In this document: one piece after another, positions 57,401 through 64,000 of the stretch
Layout: each line of letters opens with the position of its first letter
Numbering within the stretch: the stretch's first letter is position 1
Assembly: GCA_013397435.1 (NCBI GenBank)
Contig: VZRG01000532.1
Span: 384,829 to 448,828, forward strand
DNA: 64,000 nucleotides
Source of the DNA: Erythrocercus mccallii
Lineage: Eukaryota > Chordata > Aves > Passeriformes > Dicruridae
Direction of reading: 5' to 3'
Position numbers and translations under genes: made by a program
Notes under the pieces: generated by a model
What the model saw: only the letters and a program-made list of their open reading frames with translations
Told to the model about the DNA's origin: nothing
Databases searched by the model: none

Positions 57401-59264
57401 TGAAATTACTATTTTTTTTTGATGTCTTTGACATCTTGAAAATACTTCAAGTTAATGAAAATGATGTGGTATTACAGAAAGAATTGTAACTTGCTGCTTC
57501 TAGAATTTTTTTAAACTTCTTTCACTTGTTTTAGTTTTACTTGAATGGAAGAACCACACTTGTTTTTTAAAAACACTATATAGCTGTGGATGTTGTTGCA
57601 GATTGTTGAATCCCAATTTAATTTTGCAATACATGTTTCATACAAATAATGGATTTGCATCTTTTTATTTTGTGCTGGAAGTTGTCTCAGTTTAGGTAAG
57701 GCTCTGTCTGTCCAAAGTGATGTGGAGCTCACAAACCCTGCAGCTGGTGTTGGTTTGGGGTTTTTCTATGTTTAGTTTTACTTTTTTTTTTACATCTGTG
57801 TTGATGAAGGGAAGCCAACTGGAAACTGGCTATAGAAGTTCTCTATTTACATACACTAACCAAACCTATAGGTGCTCCGCTCTTTGAGAAATTCTGATTT
57901 CATTTTATGCTGATACAACACTCACTTCATTAGAATCTCTCTGGATTCACAACAGCCTGTGAAATCAGAATTAGGCTGTATGTATATCAGAGCTCCAGAT
58001 TATTTATTCCTATGATTTAGTATGACAGGTTCTCATAAGGAGAGGAATGTTTAGTAGCACCCCAGTTAAACACATAACAATTTTACTTTGAAATAATCTT
58101 TATTAACAAAATAGCCTTTTCAGCTCTCCAAAAGTACAGTAATCTTGTCTACAGTTTGTTTCATTCTTGACACTTCAGTATTTTTGTTCCTTGCTAGCTT
58201 AAATGTTTCCTCTTCCTACTCTTATGTAGCATACAGACTTGTTGAACTCACACTCAGGAAAAATCATTTTTCTTCATTTGCCATACAGTGTTCTGGACTT
58301 CTGAGCTTTATGGGATAGACTCTGAAAAGTCCAAGGTCTTGCTGTGTTAGTGCTCCTGACTCTAAGCCAGAGGTGAATCCCTCTGTCCCTTCTCTCTCTA
58401 ACACCCCTCTGGGACATGCCCAGAGCATGAGAACATCATAAAATATTTGTAAGAGAAGATCAATTGAAGCAATCTTCTGCCTGTACCTTGAAGTTAATAT
58501 CCCCACTGGTTTGTGTGTGTTTTAAGTGTCCTTACTGTCACTTCTGTATGTGATGCAATATTCCTGCGGCAGAAGGAAGGCAAAAAATACATTATTCTGT
58601 CTTGATTATTTTTGAAATTCTGGTGCCTGGTTCCCAGTATTTATTAAACTGCTTCAGGAGCCATTCAGTTCAGTGTAACTGCATCCATTTTGTTAGGCTC
58701 CTGTTCCAGTAATAAAATTAATCACAGCTAAACCTGACTTAATTGTATTGCTGAAGTTACTGAAAGCCTAATTCAGGCAGAAGCTGTTTTGTCAAGAATC
58801 TTTATGTCTGTTGTAGTTTAGTTAATTCTTGTGATCCAAAATAAGGATATTCATAGTTGGAATCTCATTCTGACTTGTTTCTTTAACTATTTTTAACCTA
58901 TTTTCAGGCTTTATTAATAATGTTCTATATCCTGAATTATCAACTGCCCCAGGCTGTCCAAAATTGTCTTACTGTTTCATTGGGGGCTGGGAAAAGAAAA
59001 GGAATGGATAATTCTTCTTGTCTTATAGGAGCTGTGGTCCAAATTCTTTATTTCTCATGTGAAGATAAATGTGTAATTCATTATCTGGGAGTATCATCCT
59101 TTCTCTTTGCCCCTTGCACCTCTTCAAGTATTAACTGTGAATATCCACTACACTATCAAAATCTACTTCCCTGGTGGAGAAAAGGGCTTTAAATATATAT
59201 GGCTGCAGTCTGAAGTCCTGGATTCTTGGGTTTGAAATTTTGTAAGTATTGTTGTCATTGTAAA
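54481..59264. other. distal PIK3CA 3' UTR and/or intergenic sequence
   Basis: AT-rich sequence with several AATAAA signals (55301, about 56786, 57026, 58706) and no recognisable coding exon on either strand. Human PIK3CA has a 3' UTR of several kilobases, so part of this may be transcribed. A 161-codon minus-strand frame at 55884-56369 matches no family I know. Confidence 0.5.
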
Positions 59265-59790
59265 TGGCAACACGACTGCAGAATTCTCACAGAACCATTG
59301 AGGTTGGCCTTTGGAGTTCATTTAGCCCAGACACCCTGTTCAAAGCAGAGTCAGAACAGAACAGGATGCCCAGGACATTGTCTAGCTGGGTTTATAGTCT
59401 GTCTGAGAAAGAGGAATCCGCAGTCAAATTTTTTTCATAATGTTTATATGAAATATTTTCTGTTTCATTGCCTGATGTCCTTTCAGTGGGCACTGAGAAA
59501 AGCCTTGCCTATCTTTATTCTTCCCTATCAAGTATTTATGTACATTGACCAGATACCCCCTGGGCTTCCTCTTTGACCAGGATACCAATCCCAGCTCTCT
59601 CTGCCTCCTCTCCTGTCCTTTATAGCCCTTCATGGCCCCATCGCAGTACATCCACGTCAGGTTTGTACTGGGACCCCAGTGCTCCAGGTGTGGCCTCACC
59701 AGTGCTGAGCAGAGGGGCAGGGCTCACCTCCCCTGACCTGCTCTTCCTCAGGCAGCCCAGGATCCTGTTGGCATTTTGGGTAAATAGAGC
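59265..59790 (-). repeat. CR1 LINE fragment, antisense, older copy
   Basis: Starts ACAGAACCATTGAGGTTGG and continues through GACCAGATACCCCCTGGGC and GGTGTGGCCTCACCAGTGCT to CTCAGGCAGCCCAGGATCC, typical reverse-complement CR1 segments. It is diverged, with an AT-rich interruption near 59430-59480. Confidence 0.85.
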
Positions 59791-62700
59791 CCAGGAGGGT
59801 GTCAGCTCTCAGTGCTTCTGTGTATCTTCATTGAAGCTGGGAGCAGTTACCCGTCTGCATCAAAGGGAAAGAAAAATCCCCCACCAGTGCTTCAATTACC
59901 TTTTAAAAATGGGACAATTACCTTTGAAATAACCACTACTGGGGGAGGGGGGGATGTTGCTCTGTGTGTCATTCTGTGATAAAGGTCTGTGGTAAAGTAG
60001 GTAGAAAGCAAGACATTTTTAGTAATAATGGGCCAAAAAAGTATTTAAGATGCAGCAAGATGCATGTGTTGTCATACTGAGAATAGTCTTGCAGTACTTT
60101 AAATAAAAAATACCACAACCCCTTTTTTAACCCTGCTGCTGTGCTACTCAAGTAACAAATTTTGGCCTATGATACTTATTGTAGTTCATGTTCATGGGAA
60201 ACTGTAAAAAGTCTGCTTTTTATTTATCTTCACTGTCTGTATCATGCTGTTTATTAAAAAACTACTTTTGTTTGGTTTTTATCACACTTTTGAGTGTTAA
60301 TGTATATACTAACAACTAAATTAAAATTATATGGTTGGTATACTTGTGAATTCTGAAGCGAGAATTTAAGAAATACTCAGTCTTGGTGTGTGAATTGGTG
60401 TTGCAGCTCTGCCTTTGAAAAAGGCTAGAAGAAGGGAAATGGAAATTGCATACCTCAGTTAATTTGGGGGGAACAGAAATAGAATTTGCATTATTTAGGG
60501 GTGAAAAGTCCAATATGCATGTGGCATTTGTTCCTGTAAATGCTGATCCTCAAAATAAGTAATTTTATTTTAGTTTTAAACGTGGGCTGTAAAGAGCTGT
60601 GACAAGAGAGATGATGTTACTGAAGTGTTTCAGCTGGATGGTTTACAGTCCCTGCTAAATCAATCTGGTTTTCAAAAATGTGCTTCATGCTTTCATTACC
60701 AGAATTATAATTTAAAAAAAAACAAACAAAGTTATATTTTGGTATCCAATACTAATTTTGAAAGAGTGACAAACATATTTGGGAAAATTACTCACTAGCA
60801 GTATAAGAGCATGAGGCTGCAAAGGAACTCTTTCTCTGGACATGTTGGCCTACTTTGGACTCCAGTTGCTAATGAACTGGGAAGGATTTGAGTTCTCTTG
60901 TGAGGATTTAACTTTTTTTTGGAGGGATGAGGGTTTGTCAGGGTTTGTAATCAGGCCCCTTCAAAACATTTTTGTCCCCAATCAGCTCTAAACTTTGTAC
61001 ACTGGTCAGTTCTGTTTCAGGTCACACTGCCCAGCTTTGAGAAGAGCTGTGTTCCAGCAGGTGCTCTGTCTGTGCTGGATCAACTTTATAATAAAAGATG
61101 GTCATCAGCATCCTTACATTTATTTTGAAGCTTCAACGGAGCTCTGGTCTGAAAAGTATGGCTGGGGGTTTGGAACTAGCCTGTTCAGCCACCTGAACTA
61201 ATAGGTTAAACTTGTGATTATTATATATAAGGTGAGTTTTACCTTTCCTAATAACTATGAAATGGTTGTGAGTGGCTACAATTGTGTGTTAGTTGCACAG
61301 GATGGTTCAGGATAAGAGGATCATCAGCTCTTGTTCAAATACAAATTTTAGACTTCACTGCCATTTAGTGCCAGGGTGTGATTTTTGTGGTAGTTCTAAG
61401 TCTAAACATGAAGAATTCACAGCAATTTGCAAAATAATGCTGGTGAAACAAGAAAGATTTGCAATGTGGGTAGTTTGCTTCAGCGTGGGAATCTCAGTAA
61501 GCCCTCCTGATTCTACACTCAGAAATCAGTCTGTTTTCCAACCTGCTTTGGAAAGACTCAATTTAAAGTCTGAACCCATGTAAGAAAAGAGCTAAGAACC
61601 TGATGCTAGACAAGATACGTCAAGTAACCTCCTACATGTCCTTTTAAACACTAACAAATCTAGCTCCAGTGAAGGTTATCCTCATGAGCCATGCTAACTG
61701 CTTGCATTGAAGAAAGGGTTTACCCCATGCTTATTTTGGTCAGGATACATCCCCACTAAATGAAATGAGCATCACATATGTTGCCCATTTAAACAAGAAT
61801 GTGAATGTCACATAGGCTTTTCTGTATTTTCAGTTGGAATCTGTTCTGACTGATTAAAACCTCAGCCAGAGCTCTCTCAACATCCCAAGCACGTGGTGGT
61901 TTAGAAAACAAGACTCATTTAGGCTTTTCTGTCCAAAGCATTGGTAGTTCTGTTTGATGCGTGTGACTTTGAACTGGATCTGCAGCTTCAAAGGGGATCC
62001 TCCTCTGATGTTTTTCTTTCACTTAAAGCCTTGTCTTTTTATCTGACATAAGTGGTGTTGAGCTGTGCTGCTTTGGGTGGAGAATAAATCAGTCAAAAGG
62101 TACAGAAAGATGCTTTGGTCTGCCTGAGTTTGCCTCACAAGCAGGACTGAATTCAAAGCAAAGCCTTGGGCTTGGGTTTGGTTTTTTCCCCCTCTCCCTT
62201 TGCTATATGTGGATTTTAGGTTCTCATTACTGCCCTCCATTGGGAACTGGGGAAAGTGCTTTCCTGAACATTTTGGAAAACATTTTGGTGAACAGAGGGA
62301 GAAGTATGTGAGCATCCGCCCATTTAGGTGGTTAGCCAATTTATGAGACCTTTAAAACAAGCTGTCCTGGGGAGACCTCAGCAACCATGGCTGGAATAAA
62401 AAGCAAAGAACAACCGAACTGGGAGACCAGGAACTTGTTTGATTGGTAACTCAGCACAGGAGATCATAGACATACAACATTTATTTAATGTCTGAGGGCT
62501 CAGCAGTGTGCCAGTAAAAGGATACCTTAAGTTCTGTTTTGCTGCTTCCCACCAAAACTCCTGTGTGATCACAGGATGAAGCTCTTTCCATCTGGCTCTA
62601 AGCAAATCACATTACCCTAAAGGCCAGCCTCAGGACAAAGGCTAAAGGTGGGATTCTCTAGACATAGTAAGTCCAGTTTCATCTACCAGATAATGAATAA

Positions 62701-63119
62701 AACTAAGGCCAGAAGCAGGATATAATCTCTTTTTTTACTAATCAGTGGAGCAACACCGTTATGGATATTGTGGATTCTTTGCTAATTCAAAACTTTTTCT
62801 TAGAACAAGGTAAATTCAGGCTAAGCCAGAGCAAAACAATTCAATGAATGAAATGCTTAGCAAAATTCCAAAAGTTATTTTAAGTCATGGAAATAAGGGA
62901 CTGTAGTGGCCTCCCTCGTGTTTTCAAAATTAGTGAGGTTTTTTTTTAAAATAGTAATATGTTGTTTGAAGTGTTCTGCTTTGTGAACCAGTACAATTTG
63001 GTTCTTTTTCCTGTGTCATGATAAAAAATGAAGAGCAAATCAGCAAAAAGGGATGTAATAATAAATTTTGAAAAGGGACAGTTGCTTATTTTAATTTTCA
63101 AACCCTTATTTATACGTAT
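59791..63119. other. intergenic sequence, no gene recognised
   Basis: No exon of the neighbouring mammalian gene KCNMB3 (two-transmembrane, cysteine-rich BK beta subunit) could be found on the minus strand. Small frames at 60995-61201 and 61293-61583 are unrecognised and probably chance. Confidence 0.5.
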
Positions 63120-63120
63120 T

Positions 63121-63540
63121 TCACAGAATCATTTGGAATTGTTCTATTTTGAAGAGAACTCTGGAGATCATCCAGTCCAAGGCATGGTCACCCAGAGCAG
63201 GTAACAGAGGAACACATCCAGGTGGATTTGGACTGTCTCTAGAGAGAGAGAATCCACAATCTCTTGTGGCAGCTGTTCAGTGCTCTGCCACCCTCAATGT
63301 GAAGAAGTTTTCCCTCGTGTTGAGGTGAAACTTCTCGTGTTTTAGTTTATGGCCGTTGCTCCTCGTCCTGTTGCTTGGAACCACCAAAAAGCGTCTGGCA
63401 CCATCTTCTGGCCCCTGCCTTTGAAATATTTCTGTGCTTTGATGCGATCCCCTCTCAGCTGTCTCTTCCCCAGTCCTGCAGTCCCCTCACAAGAGACCCC
63501 TCCTCACTTTGTGCCTCCGCTGCAGCCTCTCCAATAACTC
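63121..63540 (-). repeat. CR1 LINE fragment, antisense
   Basis: Begins TCACAGAATCATTTGGAATT, then GATCATCCAGTCCAAGG, and GTGAAGAAGTTTTCCCTCGT through GATGCGATCCCCTCTCAGCT to GCTGCAGCCTCTCC. These are characteristic reverse-complement CR1 segments, ending about 300 bases before a CpG island. Confidence 0.9.
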
Positions 63541-63860
63541 CTCGTCTCTCTTGTATGTATATATTCCTTTCTTGCACTGTATATATTTATGATACACTTT
63601 ATACTGATTCTCCTATACAGTAGTTCTAAGGGACAGCTTCTACATTGACACAAAAAGTAAAATTGAGCTTTATGAGGCTCTGGCTGTGACATCACCCTCT
63701 CATTTGTGTAAAATCTGAGCGCTGACACTGTTCTGAAGCAGGCTTACATGTCGTCAGCTGCCTTACAGCCCTGGACGAGGCCTGTAGATGAAAACTTGGC
63801 TGCGCTGACAGTATCGGGTACAGATGAAATATAAAGTAAAGGTTTATTTAAGGCCCTCGC

Positions 63861-63876
63861 CGTCGCTATGGCGACG
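63861..63876. promoter_or_regulatory. inverted repeat CGTCGC-TATG-GCGACG, X-box-like
   Basis: A perfect 6-base inverted repeat with a 4-base centre. GTCGCTATGGCGAC resembles the palindromic RFX X-box. Confidence 0.35.
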
Positions 63877-63898
63877 GGCGGGTGGGGAGGCGCACTGA

Positions 63899-63914
63899 CC
63901 GGCAGGGGGCGCTG
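63899..63914 (+). promoter_or_regulatory. CTCF-like binding site
   Basis: CCGGCAGGGGGCGCTG closely matches the vertebrate CTCF core (CCANNAGGGGGCGCTR) and lies within the island. Confidence 0.6.
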
Positions 63915-64000
63915 CGGGCGGCGGCCGTTCTCCCTTTCCCGCCCCTTGCCCGCGGAGCGGCCGGGCCGGGCCGGGCCCGCGCCGAGCGGGGCGGGCGGAG

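Larger units (their letters stand above)
63850..64000. promoter_or_regulatory. CpG island at window edge, promoter of the next gene
   Basis: Extreme GC and CpG density with Sp1-type boxes (CCCGCCCC, GGGGCGGGCGG) continues past the window. By conserved gene order the next gene could be KCNMB3 or ZNF639, but no coding sequence is present to decide. Confidence 0.65.

Overview
The window is vertebrate nuclear DNA, most likely from a bird and possibly a songbird. It carries several truncated CR1 LINE copies, the dominant avian retroposon, and has short introns and GC-rich promoter islands. Two intact protein-coding genes can be read exon by exon, transcribed away from each other. The order ZMAT3–PIK3CA matches the arrangement around human 3q26.

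Layout. About 1-2.6 kb shows no recognisable gene. About 2.6-7.76 kb is probably the long ZMAT3 3' UTR on the minus strand, with an uncertain end. The five coding exons of ZMAT3 lie on the minus strand at 12952-7764. They give a complete 289-residue protein with three U1-type C2H2 zinc fingers. Its promoter island is at about 16.5-16.9 kb. A roughly 2 kb head-to-head interval, containing an antisense CR1 fragment, separates it from a second CpG island at about 18.3-18.9 kb. That island is broken by a 161-base assembly gap and is the probable PIK3CA promoter and non-coding first exon. PIK3CA intron 1 (about 18.9-34.6 kb) holds an LTR-like element with octamer/CACCC repeats, an AT-rich tract and a CR1 tail. 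All 20 coding exons of PIK3CA follow at 34672-52707 on the plus strand. They total 3207 coding bases (1068 residues plus stop) with GT-AG introns and no frame breaks. The PIK3CA 3' UTR begins at 52708 and is interrupted by a sense-oriented CR1 at about 52.93-53.76 kb. Conserved UTR sequence resumes beyond the insertion. From about 55 to 63.8 kb no coding exon is recognisable, only two antisense CR1 fragments. The last 150 bases are a new CpG island with a strong CTCF-like site, presumably the promoter of the next gene.

Function. PIK3CA encodes p110-alpha, the catalytic subunit of class IA PI3-kinase, which makes PIP3 at the plasma membrane. ZMAT3 encodes a p53-induced double-stranded-RNA/AU-rich-element-binding protein. 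They are not an operon. Any shared regulation would come from the close divergent promoters. I saw no CRISPR arrays, intact tRNA or rRNA genes, or intact mobile-element genes. No clearly new system is evident; the most unusual features are regulatory or repeat-derived.
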